Assembly (NCBI GenBank): GCA_041390685.1
Contig: JAWKPL010000001.1
Location: 2,232,001 to 2,296,000, forward strand
Direction: 5' to 3'
DNA: 64,000 nt
Source of the DNA: JAIBBD01 sp041390685
Lineage (GTDB): Bacteria; Chloroflexota; Dehalococcoidia; UBA2979
How positions within the stretch are numbered: the stretch's first letter is position 1; each line of letters begins with the position of its first letter. Position numbers and translations under genes: made by a program. The notes beneath the pieces were generated by a model. The model searched no databases and was not told where the DNA came from. It saw only the letters and a program-made list of their open reading frames with translations. Positions 1-9,570 of this stretch are shown piece by piece.

Positions 1-2171
1 TCGGGATTCACGCGGGCGAGCGAGGTGTGAAGCGCGAGGTCGGCGACCTGGCCGAGCCAGAGCAGCGTGGCGAGGTTGTTGCAGAGCAAGTAGGTCTGGT
101 CGCGGACGTTCGTGCCGGAGTACGCGCGGATGCGGTGCACGTACTCGGGAGCGTCCTCGTAGTGCTTCTGGTAGAAGAACTGGCCGTCGATGCCGTTGGG
201 GTAGCGGGTGAGGGTCAGGGGGCGATCGCGGAGTTGCGGGAGGAGCCAGGGGGCGACGGTCGCGAAGTAGACGAGCAAGTCGAGCTTGGTGAGGGCGCGC
301 TGATCGTCGACGGCCGGCCAGAGCACCTTATCGAGGTTGGCCACGCGGAGCTCGTGACCTTCGACGTGAAGGGTGATTTGCTTGCGGGCTCCCTGCAACT
401 GAGCGAGGACGCGCGCAGTCTCCGCCTCGATGTCGGATGCCGGGGCGTCGAGTGCGGGGTTGCCGGGCGTCCCGGTTGTCGCCGTCTCCGCGGGCCGGAA
501 GCGGACCTCGGAAGGGTCTTTGTCGTCACGGACGCGGAGGAAGACGGGGGCGCGGAGGCGAGCGTCGCGGGTCCAGTGGGTGAACTCGACCTCCACGACC
601 ACCTCGGGGCGCACCCACGTAGCAGGCGGATGGCCGTCACGGGGGGGTAGCTCGGCAAACGGGGCGTCGGGCGTCGCGAGTGCCCGCAAGCGGGTGTTGA
701 GGGCCGCGAGCGTGCGGTCATCGAAGCCGGAGCCGACGTGCGTCACATATCGCAGGCCGTCGCCGTCCTCGTACTGGCCGATCAGGAGCGAGCCGAAGGT
801 GCGCGATCGACCGCCCTGCCCCGCGCTGAAGCCACCGACGACGAACTCATCGGTGTTGCGCGCCTTCACCTTGAGCCAGTTGCGGGAGCGGCGGCCCGAC
901 TCGTAGGCGCTGTCGCGCTTCTTGGCGACGAGGCCTTCGAGGTCATGGGTCCGCGCGATCTCGAAGGCGGTCATGCCGTCGACCTCGAAGGGTTCAACGA
1001 GGCGGACGGACGAGGTGGGAAGGAGGATGCGTGCGAGCGTCTCGCGGCGGTCCTCGAGCGGGACACCGCGGAGATCGACGCCGTCGAGGTAGAGGATGTC
1101 GAAGACGTAGTAGATGACGGGGATGCGGGCCTCGGCGCGGGCGATCTCGCCGTCGCCGGTCAGATGGATGCGCTCCTGGAGGAGCTGGAACGAGGGAACG
1201 CCTCGCTCGTCGAGGGCGACAACCTCGCCGTCGAGGATCAGTTCATGTGCGGGCTGCTGTCTCAGACCGGCGACGACCGATGGGTACTGCCTGGTGCTGT
1301 CGAGGCCGCGTCGGGACCGGAGTTCGACGGCGCCCGCGCGGACGAAGGCGAGCGTGCGAACGCCGTCGAGTTTGGGCTCGAAGAGCCAGCGCGGGTCGTC
1401 GAAGGGATCGTTGCGAGACTCGGACTGCATGGTCGCGGCTTCAGCCGGGAAGGGGGCGAGACGAGCGCCCGGCAGGTCCTCGGGGCGGACGGACGAGACG
1501 CCGTTCCGTCCCGTGGCCGGAGGCAGCAGCCCGCCCTTGAGGTCCGCGATGGAGAGGCGCGAGCGGACGGAGCGGTCTTCGGCGGTGAGGTCGCGGTCGA
1601 GGTCGGCGGTGGCGTCGCGGTGCTTGATGAGGAGCCACTGCTCCTTGCCGGCTTCGACCTTGTTGGTGCGGACGAGGGCCCACGAGCCCTTGAGCTTCTT
1701 GCCTCGGAAGGTGATGGAGAGCTTGCCGGCGGCGAGTCCGGCGCGCATGCGGCGTTCGGCCTCCTCGCGGTCGTGGAAGACGAGGTCTGGTTCGTCGGGG
1801 GAGTAGGTGCCGTCGTCCCATACGATGACCTGGCCGCCGCCGTATTCGCCGCGGGGGATGACGCCCTCGAACGTGGCGTAGTCGAGCGGGTGGTCTTCGA
1901 CGTGCACCGCAAGGTGCCTGTCCGCGGGGTTTAGCGACGGCCCTTTGGGGACGGCCCAGGAAGGCATCACGCCGTCCCACTCGAGGCGAAGGTCGTAGTG
2001 GAGGCGGCGGGCGGCGTGCTTCTGGACGACGAAGGTGAGTGCGCCGGCCGTGCGCGGACGAGGCACGCCCGGCGGTTCGGGAGTCTTCTCGAAGTCGCGC
2101 TTGCGGTCGTACTCCTCGAGTGGCGGCGTGTCCGCAGATGGTGGCTCGACGCGGAACCGTCGGGTGGGCAT
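1..2171 (-). CDS. ligD: ATP-dependent DNA ligase D (LigD), 3' end cut by window edge
   Basis: Multifunctional NHEJ enzyme that processes and seals double-strand breaks brought together by Ku. 723 residues are visible. Order is 3'-phosphoesterase (about residues 25-150, with the HYDLRLEWDG signature), then ligase (about 235-500, nucleotidyl lysine K267 in KLDG), then the start of the AEP-type polymerase domain (from about 600, with LTRYPNGIDG and FYQKH). This PE-LIG-POL order is the Pseudomonas-type arrangement, not the mycobacterial POL-first one. Start ATG at 2171 lies 33 bp after the ku stop, so the two are probably co-transcribed. The polymerase catalytic residues lie outside the window. 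Identification is firm from the motifs. Confidence 0.95.
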   Translation of the reverse strand, partial: MPTRRFRVEPPSADTPPLEEYDRKRDFEKTPEPPGVPRPRTAGALTFVVQKHAARRLHYDLRLEWDGVMPSWAVPKGPSLNPADRHLAVHVEDHPLDYATFEGVIPRGEYGGGQVIVWDDGTYSPDEPDLVFHDREEAERRMRAGLAAGKLSITFRGKKLKGSWALVRTNKVEAGKEQWLLIKHRDATADLDRDLTAEDRSVRSRLSIADLKGGLLPPATGRNGVSSVRPEDLPGARLAPFPAEAATMQSESRNDPFDDPRWLFEPKLDGVRTLAFVRAGAVELRSRRGLDSTRQYPSVVAGLRQQPAHELILDGEVVALDERGVPSFQLLQERIHLTGDGEIARAEARIPVIYYVFDILYLDGVDLRGVPLEDRRETLARILLPTSSVRLVEPFEVDGMTAFEIARTHDLEGLVAKKRDSAYESGRRSRNWLKVKARNTDEFVVGGFSAGQGGRSRTFGSLLIGQYEDGDGLRYVTHVGSGFDDRTLAALNTRLRALATPDAPFAELPPRDGHPPATWVRPEVVVEVEFTHWTRDARLRAPVFLRVRDDKDPSEVRFRPAETATTGTPGNPALDAPASDIEAETARVLAQLQGARKQITLHVEGHELRVANLDKVLWPAVDDQRALTKLDLLVYFATVAPWLLPQLRDRPLTLTRYPNGIDGQFFYQKHYEDAPEYVHRIRAYSGTNVRDQTYLLCNNLATLLWLGQVADLALHTSLARVNP

Positions 2172-2204
2172 CAGTGCGTCCCCGTTCTGGACGGGAGCGG
2201 CACG

Positions 2205-3053
2205 CTAACTCGCAGCCCGTCGCCGGCGATTCGGCGCGGCGGGCGCAGGCTCGACGTCCTCGCCGACGGCGCTCGCCGCTTCCTTCTGACGGCGGGTCGC
2301 TTCGACGCTCGCCTTGAGAGCGGCCATCAAGTCCACGACCTTGGCGGGGGCGGGCGCTTCGGCCTCGACGACTTCCTGGCCCTCGAGTTTGGCGTTGATG
2401 ACCTGCATCAGCGCCTCGCGGTAGGTGTCCTGGAACTTCGCGGGATCGAACTCCTCGGTGAGGAGGTCGATGAGGGCGGAAGCCATCTGCAACTCCTGGT
2501 CGCTCACGGCGACCTCGGGGGCCTCGACGCCGCGCTCGACGCGAATCTCGTCGGGGTAGAACAGTGTCTCGAGCATGAGGGTGCCGTCCATGGGGCGGAG
2601 CGCACATAGCTGCTCTTTGTTCCTGATCGCAATCTTCGCGACGGCCGTGAGGCCCTTCTCCTGCAGGGCGCGCATGAGGAGCGCGAACGGCTTCACACCG
2701 GTGTCCTCGGGTTCGAGGTAGTAGCTCTTCTCGTAGAAGACGGGGTCGATCTCCTCGGCGTTCACGAAGGCGGTGAGGTCGATGGTGTGCTTGCTGGGGA
2801 GCGGAAGCTGGTCGAAGTCTTCGTCCGTCAGGACGACATAATGATCCTTCTCATACTCATAGCCGCGGACGATCTCGTCGTTGGAGACCTCGACGTCTTC
2901 CTCGGAGCAGATGCGGATGAAGCGGATGCGGGCATTGTCCTTCTCGTGGAGCATGCGGAAGGAGATGTCTTTGTCCTGGGTGGCGGTGAAGAGGCGGACG
3001 GGGATGTTGACGATGCCGAAGCTGATCGCGCCGCGCCAGATGGACCGTGGCAT
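2205..3053 (-). CDS. ku: Non-homologous end joining protein Ku
   Basis: Bacterial Ku, the homodimeric DNA-end-binding ring that recruits LigD. At 282 aa it is of normal family length. It opens MPRSIWRGAISFGIVNIPV, the standard Ku start, and shows the Ku core (SYYLEPED, KPFALLMRAL, EFDPAKFQDTYREAL). The C-terminal tail is Ala/Pro-rich and ends in a basic NRRRRAAS patch, like the lysine-rich extensions that help bacterial Ku bind DNA. It is immediately upstream of ligD (33 bp gap), forming a two-gene NHEJ operon. A perfect TATAAT lies about 65 bp upstream of the ATG. Confidence 0.97.
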   Translation of the reverse strand: MPRSIWRGAISFGIVNIPVRLFTATQDKDISFRMLHEKDNARIRFIRICSEEDVEVSNDEIVRGYEYEKDHYVVLTDEDFDQLPLPSKHTIDLTAFVNAEEIDPVFYEKSYYLEPEDTGVKPFALLMRALQEKGLTAVAKIAIRNKEQLCALRPMDGTLMLETLFYPDEIRVERGVEAPEVAVSDQELQMASALIDLLTEEFDPAKFQDTYREALMQVINAKLEGQEVVEAEAPAPAKVVDLMAALKASVEATRRQKEAASAVGEDVEPAPAAPNRRRRAAS

Positions 3054-3118
3054 AAGGGCCGACTCCGTTGCTGGAGCCGATGCGCTCGCATCGGCCGGGG
3101 AACGCCAATGGAGTACGC

Positions 3119-3124
3119 ATTATA
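3119..3124 (-). promoter_or_regulatory. Candidate -10 box for ku-ligD
   Basis: Read on the minus strand this is a perfect TATAAT about 65 nt upstream of the ku ATG, in the 115 bp gap between lhr and ku. No convincing -35 is seen at 17 bp (GCTCGT), so this is a weak call. It suggests ku-ligD is not only read through from lhr. Confidence 0.4.
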
Positions 3125-3168
3125 GAGGACGGGTTACGACAACGAGCACTGCCGAAATGGCAGTCGGG

Positions 3169-6100
3169 TTACGAGCGGCTGGCGACCAAGAGTGGCTCGA
3201 TTTCAGGCATGCCATCGAGATAGTCGACGGTGCGGCCGGCGACTGACGGGGTCCGCGGCCCCGGAAACAGGACGCCGGTCAGGTTCAGCGGATCGACCGC
3301 CGCGACGCGGACGCGGTCGCCGGTCAGGGGCGCTTTGCGGACGCGGCGCAGCGCATCTACAGCCTCGGGGAGGGCGTACTGTTCGCCGACGAAGCCGCTG
3401 ACGAAGCGGCCGCCGCGGACGGTGCCGCGGGCCTCGAAGCGGCGCAAGGCGCGGAGCACCTCGCGCCAAGGGACGGTGAACGACTCCTGTGCGACCACGT
3501 CGCGGAAGACGACGCCATAGCGCTGGAGGAGGACACGGGCGACCTCCTCGGCGAGTGACTCGAGGTCGTGCTGACCGGGCGGCGTGGCCACAACGAGCGC
3601 CCAGCGACCCGGCGGACCGCCGGCTGCCCGCAGGTAGCCGGCGCCTCGGCGGCCGCGTCCGCTGCGCCGCCAGAGGCCCGAGAGCTGGCGGAGGCCCTGG
3701 AAGCCATCCGAGGCGACGAGGCCCCAGGCGACCAGTTCGCGGAGACCCTGCTCGACGTCCGTGGCGAGGCGACGGGTGCCGCTCACGATCTCATCGAAGA
3801 AGAGTGCGCCGCGCGCCTCGAGGAGTTCGAGGATCTCGGCTGCGGCGCCAGCGTTCGGACGAGAGCGCTCCTCCTCGGAGCCGCGGACGGCCTGGAGGAG
3901 GGTCGCCAGGTCCGGGCGAAGCGCGAGGGTGATCGGGGTGACACGCGAGGCGGCGATGGCACCGCCGCCGGCAGCCCGCCGTGGCGTGAGGCGAGCCCAT
4001 GCCACCTCGCCGGCCAGACACAACTCGTCGAGCCAAGGAGGAGTGTAGTCCTCGACGCGCGACGCGAGCAGTTCGCTTTCCCAGGCGCTAGCGGGGGCCT
4101 CGAAGCCCTCGAGGCGAGCGACGGCCTGGCGGACGGCGGCTCGACCCTTCAGGCGGGCCCCGGGAGCAACATGATGCCAGTGCAGCAGGAAGCGCATGTA
4201 GTCGCGGGTCGTGACGGGGTCGATCTCGCGCCGGAGCTGGTCGAGCGTGTAGCGGTGGATGCGTGCCAGGAGGCGGCGGTCGCAGAACTCCTCGTCGTCC
4301 AGGCCGGGGGTGAAGCGGCCTCGGAGGACGTAGCCGCCGGCCTCGAGCATGGCGAGGCCACGGCCGACGTCGCCGAGATCGAGCGCCACGCGCTCGGCGA
4401 GCGCGGCTGGCGTCATGGGACCGAGTGCTTCGCAGTGGCCGCGGAGGAGCGCGATGCGGGCGTCCTCTCGCTCGGCCGCGGGAATGCGGGCGGCCTCCGG
4501 AAGGTCGAGGGGAGGGAGGTCCGCCGACGGGTAGAGGAGGCGGATCGCCTCGATGTGTTCAGCGGGGAACCAGATCCGCAGTCGATCGGCTCCCCTACCC
4601 CCGCCCTCCCCCTGCAGGGAGAGGAGGCCGAGATCCGGAACCCGGTGCTCGAAGCAGGCGGCGCGGCCGGTGGCGGCGAGCTCCTCCAGTGCGGGGAGCC
4701 AGTCAGGGATGTCGGCCTGGCGGAGGGCGATGAAGCTGAGGAGGGCGTCGTGCACTTCCTCGGGATCGCGGGGCGCCGGCCAGGCCTGGTCTCGCACCAG
4801 CTGGATCGCATCCGGGTCGAGCGCGCCTAGCTCGCGCGCTTCGGTGGGAAGGGCGCGGCGGAGCGTGACGGCACGGGTGCGACGCTCCTCGAGGGGAGCG
4901 TCGTCGAGATAGGTGTAAGGGCGGCCGTTCACGATCTCGTGCGCCATGGGGGAGGGCTCGGTGGTGTCGCGGGCGTGCAGGCGGATGGAGCCCTCCTCGA
5001 TGCGTTCGAGGACAGCGAGGAGGCCATCGATGTCCATCGCCTCGCGGAGGCAGTCCTCGACGGTCTGGCGGATCAACGGATGGTCGGGAATCTCGAGAGG
5101 GCCCGTTACGTTCTCCTGGCAGCCGACCTGTGCCGGGAAGACCGCGGCCAGCAGGTCGTCGGCACGGAGGCGCTGGATGAAGGGCGGGACGCGCTTGCCG
5201 CCTCGCTGGCGGGGGATGGCGAGCGCACGGGTGGCGTCCCAGCGCCAGCGCGTGGGGAACAGCGGGGTGTAGAGGATGGACTGCTCGACGGCTTCTTTCG
5301 CGTTCCTCGGACTGACGAACGAGAAGGCGTCTTCGAGGGGGAACGAATGCTGGGGGCCGAGCGAGAGCAGGATGGCGTCGTCGCTGGCAGCGGCCTGCAG
5401 CTCGAAGTCGAAGGTGACGCAGAAGCGCTTGCGCAGGGCGAGGCCGTAGGCGCGGTTGATGCGCGCACCAAAGGGGGCGTGCACGACGAGCTGCATCCCG
5501 CCCGACTCATCGAAGAAGCGCTCGAAGACGATGTCGCGGTCGGTCGGCACGAGGCCGAGCCCATCACGGGTGGCACGGACATAGTCGATGAGCTGGCGAG
5601 CACCATGGCCGTCGAGGCCGCAGTCTTCCTCGAGGCGCTGGTGGAGCAACTCGGTGTCGCGCAGCCCGGCTTCCACGTCGGAGCGGAGGCGGCCCACCTC
5701 CTCGGAGAGCTCGACCGTGCGGCCAGGGGCCTCGCCAAGCCAGAAGGGGATCGTGGGCGGCGCGCCATGCGCATCCTCGACGCGGACCTGGCTCTGCTCC
5801 ACGCGCATGATGCGCCAGGAGGTGCTGCCGAGGAGAAAGATGTCGCCCTTCATGCTCTCGATGGCGAAGTCCTCGTTGACGGTGCCGACGAAGGTTTCGT
5901 CGGGCTCGGCGATGACGCGGTAGTCGCCGAGTTCCGGGATCGTGCCGCCGTTCTGGATGGCGACCATGCGCGCGCCTCGGCGGGCTCGGAGGATGCCGTT
6001 GATGCGGTCGCGGTGGAGCAGCGGGGTGGTGCGGCCGGCGCCTTCGCCGACGCCTGCGGCGAGCATCTCGACGATCTCGTCGTAGTCCTCGCGACGAAGG

Positions 6101-7467
6101 TCGCGGTAGGGGTGGGCGGAACGCATGAGGTCGAAGAGCGCATCCTCACTCCAGTCCTCGCAGGCGCATTCGGCAACGACCTGCTGGGCGAGGACATCGA
6201 GGGGGGCGACGGGCTGGACGATGCGGTCGAGGCGGCCGGCGCGGACGGCGCGTACGAGCGCCGTGCACTCGACGAGTTCGTCGCGGGTCGTGGGAAAGAG
6301 TCGACCCTCGGGGAGTGCGCCGAGGGCGTGGCCGGAGCGGCCCACGCGCTGGAGGAAGGTCGCGATGCTCCGCGGCGAGCCGACCTGGCAGACGAGGTCG
6401 ATGGAACCGATGTCGATGCCGAGTTCGAGGGAGGCGGTGGCGACGAGCGCCTTCAGTTCGCCGGCCTTCAGTTTCTCCTCCAGCTTGAGGCGTCGCTCCT
6501 TGGAGAGGCTGCCGTGGTGACTCGCGACGTGCTCCTCGCCGAGGCGCTGAGCAAGGTGATGGGCGACGCGCTCGGAGAGGCGGCGGGTGTTCACGAAGAC
6601 CAGCGTGGTGCGGTGCTCGCGGATGATGGCGGCGAGGCGGTCGTAGCTGTCGGCCCACTGCTCCGCGGATGCGACCGCCTCGAGGTCGGCGGGGGGCACC
6701 TCGATGGAGAGGGTGAGGTCTCGCTGATGGCCGAGGTCGACGACCTCGCAGTGAGGCGGGCCGTCCGCCCGCGCACGGTCGCCGACGAGGAAGGCCGCGA
6801 TCTCCTCGATGGGTCGCTGGGTCGCGGACAGGCCGATGCGGTTCGGCCTCGAACCGGCGTTCGTCCTCGTGACGTGATCGAGGCGCGCAAGCGACAGGGC
6901 GAGATGGCTGCCGCGCTTGTCTCGGGCGAGGGCGTGGATCTCGTCGACGATGACCGTTCGGACGTGGCGGAGGGTCTGGCGGGCGCGCTCGGCGGTGAGC
7001 ATGAGATAGAGGGACTCGGGGGTCGTGATCAGGATATGGGGCGGCCGCCTGACGATTGCCTGGCGGTCGGCGGCGGTCGTGTCCCCGCTGCGGACGGCAG
7101 TCGTGATCTCGGGCAGGTCGTATCCGAGTTCTTCCGCGACGGCGCGAATCTCCTCGAGCGGTGTCTCGAGGTTGCGCTGGATGTCGTTGCCGAGCGCCTT
7201 GAGCGGCGATACGTAGACGATGTCGGTGACCGCCTCGAGCGCGCCAGCCTCGGCGCGGCGGATCAGGGAGTCGATGCCCGCGAGGAACGCGGCAAGGGTC
7301 TTGCCGGAGCCGGTGGGGGCGCAGAGCAGAGTGTCGCGGCCGGCGCGGACGTGGGGCCAGCCGGCGCGTTGCGCGTCGGTGGGTGCGCCGAAGCGCCGCT
7401 CGAACCAGGTGCGGACGGCGGGGTGGAACGAGGCGAGCAGGTCGGGCGCGGCGCTCTTGGCGACCAT
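3169..7467 (-). CDS. lhr: Lhr-family ATP-dependent DNA/RNA helicase
   Basis: Large superfamily 2 helicase (1432 aa), a normal size for Lhr, which translocates 3'-5' and is linked to DNA repair. Walker A APTGSGKT at residues 50-57, DEIH box at 175-178, motif III SAT in GLSATQRP, and motif VI QRVGRSGH are all visible. The long C-terminal half carries the winged-helix and Lhr-specific domains. The open frame extends upstream to 7929, but that part runs over the divergent threonine dehydratase gene. The ATG at 7467 (MVAKSAAP) leaves a 79 bp divergent promoter region and gives the family length, so I chose it. Lies upstream of ku-ligD on the same strand, so the three may form a repair group. Confidence 0.93.
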   Translation of the reverse strand: MVAKSAAPDLLASFHPAVRTWFERRFGAPTDAQRAGWPHVRAGRDTLLCAPTGSGKTLAAFLAGIDSLIRRAEAGALEAVTDIVYVSPLKALGNDIQRNLETPLEEIRAVAEELGYDLPEITTAVRSGDTTAADRQAIVRRPPHILITTPESLYLMLTAERARQTLRHVRTVIVDEIHALARDKRGSHLALSLARLDHVTRTNAGSRPNRIGLSATQRPIEEIAAFLVGDRARADGPPHCEVVDLGHQRDLTLSIEVPPADLEAVASAEQWADSYDRLAAIIREHRTTLVFVNTRRLSERVAHHLAQRLGEEHVASHHGSLSKERRLKLEEKLKAGELKALVATASLELGIDIGSIDLVCQVGSPRSIATFLQRVGRSGHALGALPEGRLFPTTRDELVECTALVRAVRAGRLDRIVQPVAPLDVLAQQVVAECACEDWSEDALFDLMRSAHPYRDLRREDYDEIVEMLAAGVGEGAGRTTPLLHRDRINGILRARRGARMVAIQNGGTIPELGDYRVIAEPDETFVGTVNEDFAIESMKGDIFLLGSTSWRIMRVEQSQVRVEDAHGAPPTIPFWLGEAPGRTVELSEEVGRLRSDVEAGLRDTELLHQRLEEDCGLDGHGARQLIDYVRATRDGLGLVPTDRDIVFERFFDESGGMQLVVHAPFGARINRAYGLALRKRFCVTFDFELQAAASDDAILLSLGPQHSFPLEDAFSFVSPRNAKEAVEQSILYTPLFPTRWRWDATRALAIPRQRGGKRVPPFIQRLRADDLLAAVFPAQVGCQENVTGPLEIPDHPLIRQTVEDCLREAMDIDGLLAVLERIEEGSIRLHARDTTEPSPMAHEIVNGRPYTYLDDAPLEERRTRAVTLRRALPTEARELGALDPDAIQLVRDQAWPAPRDPEEVHDALLSFIALRQADIPDWLPALEELAATGRAACFEHRVPDLGLLSLQGEGGGRGADRLRIWFPAEHIEAIRLLYPSADLPPLDLPEAARIPAAEREDARIALLRGHCEALGPMTPAALAERVALDLGDVGRGLAMLEAGGYVLRGRFTPGLDDEEFCDRRLLARIHRYTLDQLRREIDPVTTRDYMRFLLHWHHVAPGARLKGRAAVRQAVARLEGFEAPASAWESELLASRVEDYTPPWLDELCLAGEVAWARLTPRRAAGGGAIAASRVTPITLALRPDLATLLQAVRGSEEERSRPNAGAAAEILELLEARGALFFDEIVSGTRRLATDVEQGLRELVAWGLVASDGFQGLRQLSGLWRRSGRGRRGAGYLRAAGGPPGRWALVVATPPGQHDLESLAEEVARVLLQRYGVVFRDVVAQESFTVPWREVLRALRRFEARGTVRGGRFVSGFVGEQYALPEAVDALRRVRKAPLTGDRVRVAAVDPLNLTGVLFPGPRTPSVAGRTVDYLDGMPEIEPLLVASRS

Positions 7468-7546
7468 CGGCGGCACTCCGAACGGATGTACGTCTTTCCA
7501 GTATAGCGCTTCAGCGGCGGCGTTCCGGGCGTTGTACCGTGAAGTA

Positions 7547-8788
7547 ATGGTCGGCCTCGTCACACTGCACGACATCGAAGCCGCGCGGGAGCGGATCCGC
7601 GAGCGCGTGCGGGCGACGCCGCTGTGGCCGAGCCGGGCGTTGTCGGAGCGGCTCGGGATTCCCCTGTCGCTGAAGTGCGAGAACCTGCAGCGGACGGGGT
7701 CATTCAAGCCTCGAGGGGCGCTGAACATGATCGCCTCCGCGCCGCGGCCGGCGGGGGTGGTGGCGGGGAGCGCGGGCAACCATGCGCAGGGCGTGGCGCT
7801 GGCCGCCTCGATGCTCGGGCTGCCGGCCAGGGTGTTCATGCCTGCCGAGGCACCGATCGCGAAGCGGCTGGCGACCGAGGGGTACGGGGCGACGGTTGAG
7901 CTGGTCGAAGGACCTCTGGCCGCAGCCATCGAGGGAGCGAGGCAGTTTGCGGCGGAGCGTGGGCATCTGTTCGTGCCGCCGTTCGATCACCCCGACGTGG
8001 TGGCGGGACAGGGGACGGTGGGCCTCGAGATCCTCGAGCAGGAGCCTGGCGTGAACACCGTGCTCGTGCCGGCGGGGGGTGGGGGGCTGCTCGCGGGGGT
8101 GGCGCTCGCGGTGAAATCGGTGCGGCCCGACGTGCGGGTGATCGGGGTACAGGCACGTGCGATGCCCGGGATCGTGGAGTCGAAGCGACTCGGGAGGCGC
8201 GGCAGCGTACCGGCAGTGCGGACGATCGCGGACGGGGTCGGCGTGGCCGGGCCCTCGGAGCTCACATTCGCGCTCATCGAGCAGTACGTCGACGACGTGG
8301 TCGACGTAGCGGAGGACGCGATCGCGCGGGCGGTGGTGACGCTGATCGAGCGGACGAAGCTGGTGGTCGAGGGCGCTGGAGCCCTCGGTGTGGCGGCGCT
8401 GCTGGCGGGGGCGGCGGTAGCGCAGGGGCGGACCGTCTGCGTGCTGTCTGGCGGGAACATCGATATCAATTTGCTCGACCGGATCGTCGAACGGGGGCTT
8501 CTGGATGAGGGGCGGCGACAGCGACTCACCTTCGCGGCGGCAAACGTACCGGGCGAGCTGGCGCGGATCACGAGCGCACTGGCCGCGGGCGGCGCGAACA
8601 TCATCGAAGTGGAGCACGAGCTGGTGGTGCCGGGTCTGCCGATCGGGGTGGCGCGGGTCACGGTGCGGCTCGACGTTGCGGGGCCGGAGGGGCTGACACG
8701 CCTGGAGGTGGCGTTGCTGGAGGCGGGGCTGCGGCGTGGCATCGAGACGGACTTTGCGACCGTCGCGGCGGCCGAGATGCCAGCGTGA
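7547..8788 (+). CDS. Threonine/serine ammonia-lyase (threonine dehydratase) with ACT domain
   Basis: PLP-dependent fold II enzyme that deaminates threonine to 2-oxobutanoate (isoleucine synthesis or threonine breakdown). 413 aa. The PLP lysine is K54 in GSFKPRGA, the phosphate-binding glycine loop is PAGGGGLLAG near residue 185, and SGGN near 310 is the PLP ring/C-terminal motif. Residues from about 335 form a single ACT-like regulatory domain, as in the roughly 400 aa TdcB/IlvA-short class. The start ATG at 7547 is chosen over an open frame reaching back into lhr. Whether it is the biosynthetic or catabolic form cannot be told from sequence alone. Confidence 0.9.
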   Translation: MVGLVTLHDIEAARERIRERVRATPLWPSRALSERLGIPLSLKCENLQRTGSFKPRGALNMIASAPRPAGVVAGSAGNHAQGVALAASMLGLPARVFMPAEAPIAKRLATEGYGATVELVEGPLAAAIEGARQFAAERGHLFVPPFDHPDVVAGQGTVGLEILEQEPGVNTVLVPAGGGGLLAGVALAVKSVRPDVRVIGVQARAMPGIVESKRLGRRGSVPAVRTIADGVGVAGPSELTFALIEQYVDDVVDVAEDAIARAVVTLIERTKLVVEGAGALGVAALLAGAAVAQGRTVCVLSGGNIDINLLDRIVERGLLDEGRRQRLTFAAANVPGELARITSALAAGGANIIEVEHELVVPGLPIGVARVTVRLDVAGPEGLTRLEVALLEAGLRRGIETDFATVAAAEMPA

Positions 8789-8802
8789 GGGAGTCCGGAG
8801 CG

Positions 8803-8832
8803 TTGCCTCGGGTTCAGGGCGGCGTCTATACT
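8803..8832 (+). promoter_or_regulatory. Promoter for tRNA-Gly/tRNA-Leu
   Basis: TTGCCT at 8803-8808, an 18 bp spacer, then TATACT at 8827-8832. The -10 box ends 11 nt before the tRNA-Gly 5' end, as expected for a stable RNA promoter. Confidence 0.7.
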
Positions 8833-8843
8833 CGGCGGACGGT

Positions 8844-8918
8844 GCGGAAGTAGCTCAGTGGTAGAGCGCCTCCTTGCCAAGGAGGAGGTCGCGAGTTCGA
8901 CCCTCGTCTTCCGCTCCA
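8844..8918 (+). tRNA. tRNA-Gly (GCC)
   Basis: Cloverleaf with acceptor GCGGAAG/CTTCCGC, D-arm AGCTCAGTGGTAGAGC, anticodon loop TTGCCAA (anticodon GCC), T-arm GAGTTCGACCCTC. Discriminator T at 8915 and an encoded CCA at 8916-8918. Confidence 0.97.
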
Positions 8919-8935
8919 TCCCCTGCACTCTCGAG

Positions 8936-9024
8936 GCCGAAGTGGCGGAATAGGCAGACGCGGCGGTCTCAAAAACCGTTGGGGGGCGACCCCCGTGCCG
9001 GTTCGATCCCGGCCTTCGGCACCA
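8936..9024 (+). tRNA. tRNA-Leu (CAA)
   Basis: Class II tRNA with acceptor GCCGAAG/CTTCGGC, anticodon loop CTCAAAA (anticodon CAA), long variable arm, T-arm GGTTCGATCCC, discriminator A and encoded CCA at 9022-9024. Its 3' half plus about 45 bp of downstream sequence recurs in degraded form at 11767-11868. Confidence 0.97.
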
Positions 9025-9069
9025 GAACCCTTTATCTTGCAAGGGACTAGGGAGTGGCGACGGCGTCGC
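8967..9069 (+). repeat. Left copy of tRNA-Leu 3'/flank direct repeat (candidate att)
   Basis: Runs from the anticodon arm of tRNA-Leu to about 45 bp past its CCA. Matches 11767-11868 with scattered substitutions and one-base gaps. The T-arm/acceptor segment is nearly identical, with one mismatch in CGATCCCGGCCTTCGGCA and its preceding base. Both copies end at GCGTCGC, after which similarity stops. Confidence 0.75.
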
Positions 9070-9198
9070 ACGGTGCCTTCGTGGCGCTGTATTACGTCGC
9101 AGCGACACCCAAGCCTGGGGGGAAACGCCTCCCCCCCTCCACGTACCAAGACGCGCGTGGGCTCCCGAACCTCTGCCGCCCGCGAGGCTCGAACGCGA

Positions 9199-9570
9199 TC
9201 AGGCGCGCCGCTCGGCTCGGACGAATCGAGCTGGCACGTACTTCCCCTGGTGGAATCGGACGCCCTCAGAGGCCACCGATGTCACAAGATCGGCGAAGTG
9301 TTCGACTGCCGCCCGGCGCCTTGATGCCTGCTCCAGCCACACGTATCCGCGCTTTCCACCGTCGCCTGTGGCTCGGTACGAGAACCGCACGCCGATACTG
9401 TCGCGACGCCCGAACGGTGATTCCCCGCGGCGCTGCGATGCACGCACGACGTTGACCAGACGCCCGGCATCTTCGAGCGTGACACATATCTCAGTGTCGT
9501 AGACCGGCGGGTTTCGCCGCCGAGAGTCTCTCAGCTCGAGGCCCCTCGCACGACGGAACGACCCGAGGAT
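9199..9570 (-). pseudogene. Frameshifted C-terminal part of the SDR-FAD oxidase
   Basis: The reading frame here encodes PVYDTEICVTLEDAGR and, near its end, VRFHQGKYVP. These are typical of the C-terminal substrate/cap part of D-arabinono-1,4-lactone oxidase-type FAD enzymes (EicV region and H-x-GK near the end). This frame is offset by one from the frame of the 9491-11188 gene, whose own last ~60 residues look like low-quality Arg/Pro-rich read-through. The shift must lie about 9500-9620. So either the gene is broken or a one-base sequence error is present. The left boundary of this part is approximate. Confidence 0.6.

Noticed and set aside
4939..7506. Open frame of 855 codons on the plus strand
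   Set aside because: Lies entirely antisense to lhr. Amino acid composition is Gly/Ala/Arg/Asp-biased, no domain motif is visible, and it is a typical shadow of a high-GC gene.
7468..7929. N-terminal extension of lhr
   Set aside because: This region is on the opposite strand of the threonine dehydratase gene and has no helicase similarity. The ATG at 7467 gives the family start.
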